Source: an uncultured Eubacteriales bacterium (GTDB taxonomy: Bacteria > Bacillota > Clostridia > Oscillospirales > CAG-272). Taken from it: DNA of 40,121 nucleotides. Positions 8,448-16,673 of the stretch are shown here, one piece after another. Position 1 is the stretch's first letter, and every line of letters begins with the position of its first letter. A program made the translations under genes and the position numbers. Where the stretch lies: NCBI GenBank assembly GCA_934447715.1, contig CAKSER010000012.1, positions 1 to 40,121 on the forward strand, given 5' to 3'. A model generated the notes under the pieces. That model searched no databases and was not told the DNA's origin. It worked only from the letters and a program-made list of their open reading frames with translations.

Positions 8448-9264
8448 TGCCGAGCTTATCGAGGGGCGTATTTTAGAGTACCTTTCGGATGACAGGCATA
8501 CATATAAGGAGCTGATCGACGCAATGAGATACGGCGTTTCGACCGGCGGAAAAAGAATTCGCCCGACGCTTGCAATAGAGTTTGCAAGGCTGTTCGGTGC
8601 AGACGACGAGGTGGTTATTCCGTATGCATGCGCTATCGAAATGATTCACAGCTATTCGCTCATTCATGACGATCTGCCGTGCATGGACAACGACGATTTA
8701 AGACGCGGAAAGCCGACAAATCACAAGGTTTTCGGAGAGGCTGCCGCCATGCTTGCAGGTGATGCGCTTCTTACATGCGCTTTCGGGGTTGCGGCATCGA
8801 ACAAAAACGCATCCGACAAGCAGAACAACGATGCTGTCATTCTGCTTTCAAAAAGAGCCGGTGCAAACGGAATGTGCGGCGGTCAGATGATCGATCTTGA
8901 CGGCGAAAAAAGAAAGCTGAGCTATGACGAGCTGCTTGAAATGAATCTTTTAAAGACCGGCGCCTTGATGTGCACATCCGCACTGCTAGGATGCATTGCA
9001 GCCGGGGTATATCACGAAAAGGAAAAGGCAGAGGCAGCAGAGGAATATGCAAAGAACGTGGGTCTTGCCTTTCAGGTAATCGACGACCTTCTTGACGAGG
9101 GAACCGAGGAGGAAAAAACCACCTTCTTATCCTTTATGACAGACGGCGAGGCAAGAGCGTATGCAAAGGAGCTTACCGGCAAAGCCATAGAGGCAATCAA
9201 GGACTTTGAGGGAAGCGAGTTCCTTTGCGAGCTTGCAGATGAGCTTCTTGTAAGGAGCATCTGA
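8416..9264 (+). CDS. ispA: Polyprenyl synthase (farnesyl/geranyl diphosphate synthase type)
   Basis: A 282-residue short-chain trans-isoprenyl diphosphate synthase, which condenses DMAPP/GPP with IPP to make FPP for undecaprenyl and quinone precursors. It shows GGKRIRPTL, the first Asp-rich motif DDLPCMDNDD (85-94), which has the two-residue insertion typical of bacterial FPP synthase, and the second Asp-rich motif DDLLD (223-227). ATG 8416 is chosen over the upstream frame start because AGGAGG (8398-8403) precedes it and the extra 19 residues are not family-like. tlyA follows after one base. dxs, usually found between ispA and tlyA in Clostridia, is absent. Confidence 0.93.
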   Translation: MSRIFPRLKSNAELIEGRILEYLSDDRHTYKELIDAMRYGVSTGGKRIRPTLAIEFARLFGADDEVVIPYACAIEMIHSYSLIHDDLPCMDNDDLRRGKPTNHKVFGEAAAMLAGDALLTCAFGVAASNKNASDKQNNDAVILLSKRAGANGMCGGQMIDLDGEKRKLSYDELLEMNLLKTGALMCTSALLGCIAAGVYHEKEKAEAAEEYAKNVGLAFQVIDDLLDEGTEEEKTTFLSFMTDGEARAYAKELTGKAIEAIKDFEGSEFLCELADELLVRSI

Positions 9265-9265
9265 T

Positions 9266-10042
9266 TTGAGGATCGACGTTTATCTCTTTGAAAACGGGTT
9301 TTGCGTCAGCAGATCGAGAGCAAGAGAGCTTATTAAAAACGGCTTTGTAAGGATGGGCGAAAGGACGGTTTTAAAGCCGTCGGAGGAATATGACGGAAAA
9401 GAGATATCGATCATTTCCGACATTCCTTATGTATCGCGCGGCGGAATCAAGCTGAAGGCGGCAATTGACCATTTTAAAATCGACTGCGGCGGCGTTACGG
9501 CAATCGACATCGGTGCATCGACCGGAGGCTTTACCGACTGCCTTTTATGCGAGGGGGCAAAAAAGGTTTTCTGCGTCGATTCCGGGGCAGGACAGCTAAG
9601 CTCTGCACTTTTATGCGATGATCGGGTTACCTCGTTTGAGCACATAAACGCAAGATACATGACAAAGAAGCTTATCGGCGAGGATCAGGATATCGATCTT
9701 TGTGTGATGGATGTTTCTTTTATTTCACAGACACTGATATATGATGCAATTTCCGGCATTTTAAAAAAAGGCGGCATGCTTATTTCGCTTATAAAGCCGC
9801 AGTTTGAGGTCGGGCGCGACAGAATCGGTAAGGGCGGAATCGTAAAGGACGAAAAATCGCGGCAGTACGCAATCGACAAGGTAAAAGGCGAGGCTGAAAA
9901 GCGCGGCTTTCGATGCCTTGGAGTGATAGACTCTCCGATATCCGGCGGAGACGGAAACAGGGAGTTTCTTGCGGCGTTTTTATACGAGCCGGAGGATATC
10001 CGAAAAGACGGCATTGCCGAATTGAAATCAGAATACGAATAA
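9266..10042 (+). CDS. tlyA: TlyA-family rRNA 2'-O-methyltransferase (S4 domain)
   Basis: A 258-residue protein with an N-terminal S4 RNA-binding domain (about residues 1-60, RIDVYLFENGFCVSRSRARELIKNGFV) joined to an FtsJ/RrmJ-type Rossmann methyltransferase. SAM motif I is AIDIGASTGGFTD (about 78-90), and the catalytic region includes VMDVSFIS and LIKPQFEVGRDRIGKGGIV. Family members methylate ribose of cytidines in 16S and 23S rRNA; Firmicute homologs are also annotated as hemolysin TlyA. The start is TTG at 9266, supported by AAGGAG 10 bases upstream. The upstream ispA stop is one base away, so translation is probably coupled. Confidence 0.9.
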   Translation: MRIDVYLFENGFCVSRSRARELIKNGFVRMGERTVLKPSEEYDGKEISIISDIPYVSRGGIKLKAAIDHFKIDCGGVTAIDIGASTGGFTDCLLCEGAKKVFCVDSGAGQLSSALLCDDRVTSFEHINARYMTKKLIGEDQDIDLCVMDVSFISQTLIYDAISGILKKGGMLISLIKPQFEVGRDRIGKGGIVKDEKSRQYAIDKVKGEAEKRGFRCLGVIDSPISGGDGNREFLAAFLYEPEDIRKDGIAELKSEYE

Positions 10043-10104
10043 TCGGAAGAATTATAAGAATTAAACGGCTGGCACATATCGGATAAGAGAAGCGGATTTG
10101 TGTT

Positions 10105-10208
10105 TTATATCCACGCCGTATCTTCTTGTCCGCGCTTCGCGCGGCTGCGGATGCTGCAGCAACAAAAGTAGGCTTTGCCGTTTCCGGCGCGTTCATGCGG
10201 CTTTTGTG
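10105..10208 (+). repeat. Degenerate copy of the multi-hairpin leader repeat, before nadK
   Basis: In the 201-base gap between tlyA and nadK, this stretch shares an ordered set of elements with the minus strand of 39063-39342. They are ATATCCACG (about 10108-10114), a CCGCGC-TTC-GCGCGG hairpin (10130-10144), GCAACAAAAG (10159-10168), a GGC-TTT-GCC hairpin (10171-10179), CCGGCGC (10184-10190) and CTTTTGTG (10201-10208). CAAAAG (10163-10168) can pair with CTTTTG (10201-10206), enclosing the small hairpins as in the intact copies. The AAAATTTC hairpin of the other copies is missing and the outer stem is imperfect. It lies 35 bases before the nadK start, in the same orientation relative to the gene as the copies before tdk. 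Confidence 0.6.
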
Positions 10209-10243
10209 CTTTTATGTTTTAATATGAGAAAGGAGGGGAAGGA

Positions 10244-11107
10244 ATGAGGATATATGTTATGCCGAATCCGAAAAAGGATATCGGGCTTATATATACCGAA
10301 AGGGCGATAAAGGAGCTGCTTTCGGTCAAGGGAAACGAGGTAATTATCTCCTCTATGCACGTCCTTTCCCCGGAGCTTGAAGGACGCTGTCTTCGCGGAG
10401 AGCCGGAGGATTCGGAATATGATATCATGCTTGCGCTGGGAGGCGACGGCTCGGTTATCCGTGCGTCGCACTATGCGTCAAAAAAAGGAGTTCCGTTGCT
10501 AGGAATCAACCTCGGCAGGATGGGCTATCTTTGTGATATAGAGCCGGACGAAATCCCGGTGCTTAAAACGCTTTGCGATCCGCAGGGGTGGATGCTTGAG
10601 GAGAGGATGATGCTTAAAATCGAGCAGCTTCGCTTAGGAGAGCCGATTTCGGCTCCGAAGCATGTATTAAACGATGTCGCGCTTACTCACGGCGCGGTAA
10701 GCAAGCTTATACGTCTCGAACTGTTCTGCAACGGAACGCATGCAGGCAAATACGGCGGTGACGGGCTTGTGGTTGCAACGCCGACCGGATCTACTGCATA
10801 TTCGCTTTCTGCGGGGGGCCCGATAATCGATCCGAATTTATCGAGCATTTGCGTGACCCCGATCTGTCCGCACTCTCTTTTTTCAAGATCGCTTATCTTC
10901 GGCGAAGGAAGTGTGATCGAGGTTGCAAACAGGTGCGACATGTCAGGCGATCTGAACGTGACCCTTGACGGTGCCGGAACCTTTATCCCGGAGGTCGGAG
11001 ATGTTATCAGGATTACAAAATCCGAGATGAAAACGAAGCTTTTAAGGCAAAAAAACAAAGCCAACGGCTTTTGTGAGGTTCTGTATAAAAAAATGGCGGA
11101 AAAATAA
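10244..11107 (+). CDS. nadK: NAD kinase
   Basis: A 287-residue NAD/poly(P)-type kinase that phosphorylates NAD to NADP. The nucleotide-binding GGDGS motif is at residues 66-70, and the conserved catalytic loop DGLVVATPTGSTAYSLSAGGPI is near 172-193. GINLGRMGYL and the C-terminal PHSLFSRSL segment are also typical. The ATG is preceded by a strong AAAGGAGG. The 201 bases upstream hold a structured repeat, so unlike its neighbours this gene may have its own leader control. argR follows after 66 bases containing a hairpin. Confidence 0.95.
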   Translation: MRIYVMPNPKKDIGLIYTERAIKELLSVKGNEVIISSMHVLSPELEGRCLRGEPEDSEYDIMLALGGDGSVIRASHYASKKGVPLLGINLGRMGYLCDIEPDEIPVLKTLCDPQGWMLEERMMLKIEQLRLGEPISAPKHVLNDVALTHGAVSKLIRLELFCNGTHAGKYGGDGLVVATPTGSTAYSLSAGGPIIDPNLSSICVTPICPHSLFSRSLIFGEGSVIEVANRCDMSGDLNVTLDGAGTFIPEVGDVIRITKSEMKTKLLRQKNKANGFCEVLYKKMAEK

Positions 11108-11128
11108 AGCCCTTTATAAAATAAACGA

Positions 11129-11158
11129 CGGATCAGGTACAGCTTGCTGTCCGATCCG
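11129..11158 (+). other. Intercistronic hairpin between nadK and argR
   Basis: CGGATC, GG and ACAGC of the left arm pair with GCTGT, CC and GATCCG of the right arm, with two single-base bulges and a two-base apical gap. There is no T run after it, so it is not a classical terminator. The argR ribosome binding site (AAGGA) starts directly after the stem. A processing, stability or translational role is possible. Confidence 0.5.
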
Positions 11159-11173
11159 AAAAGGACGGTCGAA

Positions 11174-11635
11174 ATGAAAAAGTATGACAGACACAACAAG
11201 ATTCTTGAAATAATCGGAGAATACAATGTCGATACGCAGGAGGAGCTGATTGCGCGGCTAAGAGAAGCAGGCTTCAGCACGACTCAGGCGACGGTTTCAA
11301 GGGACATAAGAGAGCTTAAGCTGGTCAAGGTGTCCTCGGAGGACGGCGGTTACAAATATGCTGTAGCGAACCACGAGGGAATAAAAATATCCGCAAAATA
11401 TGTAAATATTATAAGAGACACGGTCACAAGCGTCGACTATGCCAACAATATCATCGTTTTAAAGACATATGCCGGCATGGCACAGGCAGCGGCAGCGGCG
11501 GTGGACGGGATGAACTGGGATGAGATTGTCGGATGTATTGCTGGAGACGACAACATCTTCGTTTTGATGCGCGACGTTGACGCCGCAATCGAGCTTGTCG
11601 GAAAATTCCGCAGGATTGTAAAAATCGATGACTGA
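11174..11635 (+). CDS. argR: Arginine repressor/regulator ArgR
   Basis: A 153-residue ArgR/AhrC-family regulator. The N-terminal winged helix contains TTQATVSRDIRELKLVKV (recognition helix). The C-terminal hexamerisation and arginine-binding domain contains TYAGMAQAAAAAVDGMNW and the GCIAGDDNIFVL loop, where family members usually have GTIAGDDT. It controls arginine biosynthesis and catabolism elsewhere in the genome; no arg genes are in this window. ATG 11174 is chosen because AAGGA lies upstream and homology starts at KKYDRHNKILEII. The location between nadK and recN is the standard Clostridia/Bacillus position. I see no clear ARG box in its leader. Confidence 0.95.
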   Translation: MKKYDRHNKILEIIGEYNVDTQEELIARLREAGFSTTQATVSRDIRELKLVKVSSEDGGYKYAVANHEGIKISAKYVNIIRDTVTSVDYANNIIVLKTYAGMAQAAAAAVDGMNWDEIVGCIAGDDNIFVLMRDVDAAIELVGKFRRIVKIDD

Positions 11636-11682
11636 TTTCGGCTTTACAGCCTTTTATACCTTTGACGAAGGGAGGGAACAGG

Positions 11683-13365
11683 ATGCTTTCATCACTGCAT
11701 ATTGAAAATATTGCCGTTATAAAAAATGCCGATATAGACTTTAAAAGCGGATTTAACGCCCTGACCGGAGAAACCGGAGCCGGAAAGTCGATTCTGCTCG
11801 GCTCGGTGGGGCTTATCATGGGCGAAAGGCCGTCCAAGGACATGATCCGCAGCGGAGAAAGCAAGGCTGTTGTTTCCGCCGTATTCAGTGACCTAAAGGA
11901 GAGCACCGAGGCTCTTTTAAGCGAATACGGGATTTCAAAGGAGGACGACGGGTGCTTATATATAAGCCGGACGGTACAGGCAGACGGAAAGGCGCAGACA
12001 AAGATCAACGGAATGACCGCTCCCGTGTCGGCGCAGAAGGCAATTGCGGCAAGTCTGATAAACATTCACGGGCAGCACGACAGCATTACGCTTTTATCGC
12101 CGAATGCCCACATCGAATATCTTGACAGGTATTCGTCAAAGGAGCTTGAACCGAAGCTTGCCGAATACAGAAAACTGTTTTCCGACATTCAGGATTGTCA
12201 AAAGGAAATCGGGCTTCTTACAAAGGACGAAATGGAAAAGGAACGCCTTTGCGAGATGCTCAAATATCAGATTTCGGATATCGATTCCGCAAAGCTGAAG
12301 GTCGGGGACGAAGAGGCGCTCGAGGCAAAAAGAAAAAAGGTAAGCGACAGCGAGAGGATACAGAAGCAGTCGAGAATCGTCATGCGCGCGCTTTTAAGAA
12401 ACGAAAAGGCGCTTCCCGCAAAGGAGCTTATCGAACGGGCAATTTCGGCAATTTCGGCAATAAGGGAATATATTCCGAAGGCGGATGAATATATTGAAAA
12501 GCTTACCGATTTCAGCTATGAGCTTGAGGATATTGCAGAGTCGGTCGATCAGTCAGCCGATATTGATTTTGAGGATCCGACGGCAGAGCTTGACAGGATC
12601 GAAGAAAAGCTCGACAAAATCAAAAAGCTCGAAAAGAAATACGGAAAGGACATTGAGGCGGTACTAAGCTTCAGGGCGGATGCCGCAAAGCGTCTTTCGG
12701 ATATCGAGCTTTCGGATGAAAGATTAAAAGAGCTTGAAAATGAGAGCAAAAGGCTTACCGAAAAGGCAATGTCGCTTGCAGAGGAGATTTCGGAAATCCG
12801 GAAAAAGTACGGAAAAGAGCTTGAAAAGGCGGTTTTAAATGAGCTTGCGTTTTTAGACATGCCGAAGGTTCGCTTCAGCGTCGGAATAAGCCGAAAAGAA
12901 AAGCTTTCCCCCTCCGGAATCGACGATGTGGAATTTCTTATATCCGCAAACCCCGGAGAGCCGCTCAAGCCGATAAACAAAATCGCGTCCGGCGGCGAGC
13001 TTTCGAGGATAATGCTTGCGCTCAAGACCGCGAATGTCTCTAAGGACAGCGGCGAAACGCTGATCTTTGATGAGATTGATTCCGGCGTTTCGGGAGCTAC
13101 CTCCCAGAAAATCGGATTCAAGCTGAGGACACTCGGAAAGGAAAATCAGGTGATATGCGTTACGCATTCCGCACAGGTTGCGGCGACTGCAAATACGCAG
13201 TATCTGATCAAAAAGGAGGAAAAGGACGGCAGAGTCCAGACCTCGGTAAACGAGCTGAGCTATGACGAGCGTATTATGGAAACCGCAAGAATAATGGGCG
13301 GAATGCAGATGACCGAAAGCCTTATCAAAACGGCAAAGGAGCTGCTTGACGAATTTAACGGTTAA
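11683..13365 (+). CDS. recN: DNA repair protein RecN
   Basis: A 560-residue SMC-like ATPase acting early at double-strand breaks. Walker A GETGAGKS is at 29-36. A long charged coiled-coil middle, rich in Glu/Lys (about residues 150-380), follows. The ABC signature ASGGELSRIMLALK starts at about 435, and Walker B LIFDEIDSG is at 460-468. The frame opens at a TTG at 11662, but ATG 11683 is preferred for its GGGAGGGAA ribosome binding site and because homology begins at MLSSLHIENIAVI. The length is normal. Confidence 0.96.
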   Translation: MLSSLHIENIAVIKNADIDFKSGFNALTGETGAGKSILLGSVGLIMGERPSKDMIRSGESKAVVSAVFSDLKESTEALLSEYGISKEDDGCLYISRTVQADGKAQTKINGMTAPVSAQKAIAASLINIHGQHDSITLLSPNAHIEYLDRYSSKELEPKLAEYRKLFSDIQDCQKEIGLLTKDEMEKERLCEMLKYQISDIDSAKLKVGDEEALEAKRKKVSDSERIQKQSRIVMRALLRNEKALPAKELIERAISAISAIREYIPKADEYIEKLTDFSYELEDIAESVDQSADIDFEDPTAELDRIEEKLDKIKKLEKKYGKDIEAVLSFRADAAKRLSDIELSDERLKELENESKRLTEKAMSLAEEISEIRKKYGKELEKAVLNELAFLDMPKVRFSVGISRKEKLSPSGIDDVEFLISANPGEPLKPINKIASGGELSRIMLALKTANVSKDSGETLIFDEIDSGVSGATSQKIGFKLRTLGKENQVICVTHSAQVAATANTQYLIKKEEKDGRVQTSVNELSYDERIMETARIMGGMQMTESLIKTAKELLDEFNG

Positions 13366-13389
13366 GCTGATTAAATATAAATCTCAGAA

Positions 13390-13418
13390 TTAATTTGTAT
13401 ATAAACAATTGTTATTAT
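13390..13418 (+). promoter_or_regulatory. Possible promoter for tyrS
   Basis: TTAATT (13390-13395), 17 bases, TATTAT (13413-13418), directly before the GGAAGGA ribosome binding site of tyrS. The -35 is weak. If it is real, the leader is very short and there is no room for a T-box. Confidence 0.35.
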
Positions 13419-13434
13419 AGGGAAGGATAAAAAA

Positions 13435-14664
13435 ATGGAAATTTACCAGGATCTTGTCGACAGGGGGCTTATTGCTCAGGTTACAAACGAGGAAGAGGTC
13501 AGAAAGCTGATAAACGCAGGAGGCGCAAAGTTTTATATTGGCTTCGACTGCACAGCAGACAGCCTTACGGCAGGACATTTTATGGCGCTTACGCTGATGA
13601 AAAGACTGCAGATGGCAGGAAACAAGCCGGTTGCGCTTATCGGCGGAGGAACGACGATGATCGGCGATCCGTCCGGAAGAACAGACATGAGAAAGATGCT
13701 TACAAGAGAGGACATCAACCACAACGCCGAGTGCTTCAAGCGCCAGATGGAGCGCTTTATCGAGTTCGGCGAGGACAAGGCGACTATGGTCAACAACGCC
13801 GACTGGCTGATGGATCTCAATTATATTGAGCTTTTGCGCGAGGTCGGAGCCTGCTTCTCGGTCAACAATATGCTGAGAGCCGAGTGCTATAAGCAGAGAA
13901 TGGAAAAGGGACTTTCCTTCCTTGAGTTCAACTACATGATAATGCAGTCATACGACTTCTACTACCTGTACAAGAATTACGGCTGCAACCTGGAGTTCGG
14001 CGGAGACGATCAGTGGAGCAACATGCTCGGCGGAACCGAGCTTATCCGCAGAAAGCTCGGCAAGGACGCACACGCAATGACAATCACCCTCCTTACCGAC
14101 TCGAACGGAAACAAGATGGGCAAAACCGCAGGAAACGCAGTCTGGCTCGATCCGAACAAGACGCCGCCGTACGACTTCTTCCAGTACTGGAGAAATGTCG
14201 GAGACGCGGACGTTATCAAGTGCATGAAGATGCTTACATTTATTCCTCTTGAGGAAATCCGTGAGTACGAAAAGCTTGAGGGAAGCGACATCAACCGTGC
14301 AAAAGAGGTTCTTGCATTCGAGCTTACAAAGATGGTTCACGGCGAGGACGAGGCAAACAAGGCGCTTACTACTGCAAGACAGGTGTTTGCACAGGGCAGC
14401 ATCTCGGAGGATATGCCGACAACAGAGCTTTCGGACGAGGACTTTACAGACGGCGCAATTTCGGTTGTAGATATGATGGTAAAGGCAAAGCTGTCGCCGT
14501 CAAAGGGAGACGCAAAGAGACTTATCATGCAGGGCGGAGTTTTCCTCTGCAATGAGAAGATAGACAAATTTGACAAAACAGTCAGTGTGACCGATTTTGC
14601 CGAAAAAGATATAATAATTAAAAAAGGCAAAAAAACATACCACAGATTTGCTCTTAAAAAATAA
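13435..14664 (+). CDS. tyrS: Tyrosyl-tRNA synthetase
   Basis: A 409-residue class I synthetase that charges tRNA-Tyr. The HIGH-equivalent is TAGHFMA (H48), the KMSKS-equivalent is KMGKT (227-231), and the tyrosine pocket shows YIGFDCTADSL and YMIMQSYDFYYL. A C-terminal S4-like RNA-binding domain (about residues 345-409) is present. The HFMA/KMGKT form is that of the TyrRS type found in many bacteria, distinct from the TyrZ type. The start has a GGAAGGA ribosome binding site. Only 69 bases separate it from recN and no T-box leader is visible. Confidence 0.96.
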   Translation: MEIYQDLVDRGLIAQVTNEEEVRKLINAGGAKFYIGFDCTADSLTAGHFMALTLMKRLQMAGNKPVALIGGGTTMIGDPSGRTDMRKMLTREDINHNAECFKRQMERFIEFGEDKATMVNNADWLMDLNYIELLREVGACFSVNNMLRAECYKQRMEKGLSFLEFNYMIMQSYDFYYLYKNYGCNLEFGGDDQWSNMLGGTELIRRKLGKDAHAMTITLLTDSNGNKMGKTAGNAVWLDPNKTPPYDFFQYWRNVGDADVIKCMKMLTFIPLEEIREYEKLEGSDINRAKEVLAFELTKMVHGEDEANKALTTARQVFAQGSISEDMPTTELSDEDFTDGAISVVDMMVKAKLSPSKGDAKRLIMQGGVFLCNEKIDKFDKTVSVTDFAEKDIIIKKGKKTYHRFALKK

Positions 14665-14709
14665 AAGCGCAGGATCTGTTATCTTTACCACAAAAGGACG
14701 GTAGACCCG

Positions 14710-15618
14710 ATGACTAACAATGACCAGGCAGGTAATATTCTTGCAGAAAACGGCATAGCCTTCAAGAGGGATGTACTTCTGTCCGAAATCAGCTCCTTTA
14801 AAATCGGCGGAAAAGCGGATATGATTGTTTTCCCGAAAAGCGAGGAGGAATTAGCTCTTGCCCTTCGCACGGCAAAAGGCCTTGAAGCACGCTTTCTTGC
14901 CGTCGGAAACATGAGCAACCTGCTGTTTGACGATGCCGGTTTTTCCGGCATACTGATATCCACAAAAAATATTCGATTCTGCGAATATGATGGGTGTGAT
15001 CTGAGAGCCGGTGCCGGAGGTCTTCTTACACAGCTTGCCCTTGAGGCGGCGGAAAAGGGGCTTTCCGGGCTTGAATTCGGCTACGGAATTCCCGGCACGG
15101 TCGGAGGAGCCGTCTTTATGAACGCCGGTGCGTACGGCGGTGAAATAAAGGATATTGTCCTGGACAGCACCGCATACAATCCCGAAAGCGATGAATTTGT
15201 TACTCTGACAGCCGATGAACACGCCTTCGGATACAGATACAGCGCATATATGGATCTGGGGCTTGTTATTACATCTGCAAAGCTACGGCTTGAAAAAGGT
15301 GATCCGAAAAGCATTAAGGACAGGATGAACGAGCTGATGAATCGCCGCAGGGAAAAGCAGCCTCTTGAATATCCGAGCGCCGGAAGCATTTTCAAGCGCT
15401 GCGAGGGGCACTATACCGGTCAGATGATCGAGGAATCCGGGCTTAAGGGCCTTTCTGTCGGAGGGGCGCAGATATCCGAAAAGCATGCCGGCTTTATTAT
15501 AAACAGAGGTGGTGCCACATCAGCCGATGTGCTTAAGCTTATCAACATAATCAAAGAAACGGTAAAGCGCAATTACGGCGTCGAGCTTCAGTGCGAGGTA
15601 AGGTACATCGCAAACTGA
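14710..15618 (+). CDS. murB: UDP-N-acetylenolpyruvoylglucosamine reductase
   Basis: A 302-residue FAD-dependent reductase that makes UDP-MurNAc, the second committed step of peptidoglycan synthesis. The FAD-binding domain shows SSFKIGGKADMIVFP, VGNMSNLLFDD (family usual GGGSNLL) and GIPGTVGGAVFMNAGAYGGEI. The catalytic Ser is S226 in PSAGSIFKR, followed by EESGLKGLSVGGAQISEKHAGFIIN. The single-helix C-terminal pattern is that of the type II enzymes of Firmicutes. The ribosome binding site is AAAGGA, somewhat far from the ATG. It is followed by whiA after 69 bases. Confidence 0.95.
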   Translation: MTNNDQAGNILAENGIAFKRDVLLSEISSFKIGGKADMIVFPKSEEELALALRTAKGLEARFLAVGNMSNLLFDDAGFSGILISTKNIRFCEYDGCDLRAGAGGLLTQLALEAAEKGLSGLEFGYGIPGTVGGAVFMNAGAYGGEIKDIVLDSTAYNPESDEFVTLTADEHAFGYRYSAYMDLGLVITSAKLRLEKGDPKSIKDRMNELMNRRREKQPLEYPSAGSIFKRCEGHYTGQMIEESGLKGLSVGGAQISEKHAGFIINRGGATSADVLKLINIIKETVKRNYGVELQCEVRYIAN

Positions 15619-15687
15619 AAGCCGTTTTGAGGGATAGTGAGCAGATAAGCGAATAACAAATAAGTTTTTTAAAGGACGAAAAAGACG

Positions 15688-16572
15688 ATGGCGATTTCTT
15701 TTTGCGCAGAAACAAAAAACGATGTTTTGCACATAGTTGAAAAGTACAAATGCTGCCGTCTTTCGCTTCTTTACGGGATTCTGTACGGCTCAAACGAGTT
15801 TTCAAGGGATAAAATCAGGCTTATCATCGAAAATGCAGAAATGCGCAAGGTGTTTGAAAAGCTTTTAAAGCAGAATCTCGGAAGGGAATACAGCGCAGCG
15901 GACGGAAAATATCTGATAGACGATAGGGAAATGCTTGATTGCATTTTCAGCGCACTTCAGATCGGTGAAAACGACCCGAAGGAGATAAACCTCGGTGTTT
16001 TTAAGTGCCAGTTTTGCAGATGGGCATTTGTAAGAGGTGTTTTTTTGAGCTGCGGAACGGTCACGACACCGAAAGCCGAATATCATCTTGAAATGCTTTT
16101 CAAGGACGCCGAAAGAGCTGCGCAGATTGCCGATCTGCTTACCGAAAGCGGATGTCCGCCGAAAATCACCGTAAGAGATTCAAGCTGCGGAGTTTACTAC
16201 AAGGAAAGTGAGAAAATCGAGGATTTTCTTTTCAGTATCGGTGCAAAAAAGGCTTCGTTTGACTTTATGAATGAAAAAATCCTTAAAGGGGTTGCAAATG
16301 ACATAAATCGGACAAACAACTTTCTTGCGGCAAACATGATGAAATCTATTTCGGCAGGTCAGAAGCAGCTGAATGCGATATATAAAATAATCAACAAAAA
16401 TGCACTTTCAATGCTTCCCGACGAGCTTCGGGAGACATTTGATTTAAGAGCCGCAAATCCGGACATGCCTCTTTCGGCACTTGCGTCGATGCACAATCCG
16501 CCGCTTACAAAGTCCGGGGTCAATCACAGGCTCGACAGAATCGTAAAATTTGCGGATAAGCTCGACGGTTAG
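15688..16572 (+). CDS. whiA: WhiA-family DNA-binding regulator
   Basis: A 294-residue WhiA. It has an N-terminal pair of LAGLIDADG homing-endonuclease-like domains without nuclease activity in the family (about residues 1-190, CRWAFVRGVFLSCGTVTTPKAEYHLE). A C-terminal helix-turn-helix follows (about 205-294, NRTNNFLAANMMKSISAGQKQLNAI and PLSALASMHNPPLTKSGVNHRLDRI). In Firmicutes WhiA affects cell division and chromosome segregation; in actinobacteria, sporulation. Its usual neighbours rapZ and yvcK, normally between murB and whiA, are missing. The start has an AAAGGAC ribosome binding site. Confidence 0.94.
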   Translation: MAISFCAETKNDVLHIVEKYKCCRLSLLYGILYGSNEFSRDKIRLIIENAEMRKVFEKLLKQNLGREYSAADGKYLIDDREMLDCIFSALQIGENDPKEINLGVFKCQFCRWAFVRGVFLSCGTVTTPKAEYHLEMLFKDAERAAQIADLLTESGCPPKITVRDSSCGVYYKESEKIEDFLFSIGAKKASFDFMNEKILKGVANDINRTNNFLAANMMKSISAGQKQLNAIYKIINKNALSMLPDELRETFDLRAANPDMPLSALASMHNPPLTKSGVNHRLDRIVKFADKLDG

Positions 16573-16579
16573 ATTGAGG

Positions 16580-16615
16580 GCAGCAGCTATGGCACTTGAT
16601 GCCGCTTAATGCTGC
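16580..16615 (+). other. Hairpin between whiA and dnaE
   Basis: GCAGC (16580-16584) pairs with GCTGC (16611-16615) and encloses GGCA (16591-16594) / TGCC (16600-16603). No T run follows, so it is unlikely to terminate fully. It may mark a processing site between whiA and dnaE. Confidence 0.35.
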
Positions 16616-16673
16616 ATAATTGCAGGATAGAGCGTGCTTAAAAACAGGAACTTTTAAAACGGGGTGGTCTTTC

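Noticed and set aside
13366..13434. T-box leader before tyrS
   Set aside because: The gap is only 69 bases and lacks the T-box sequence, specifier stem and terminator.
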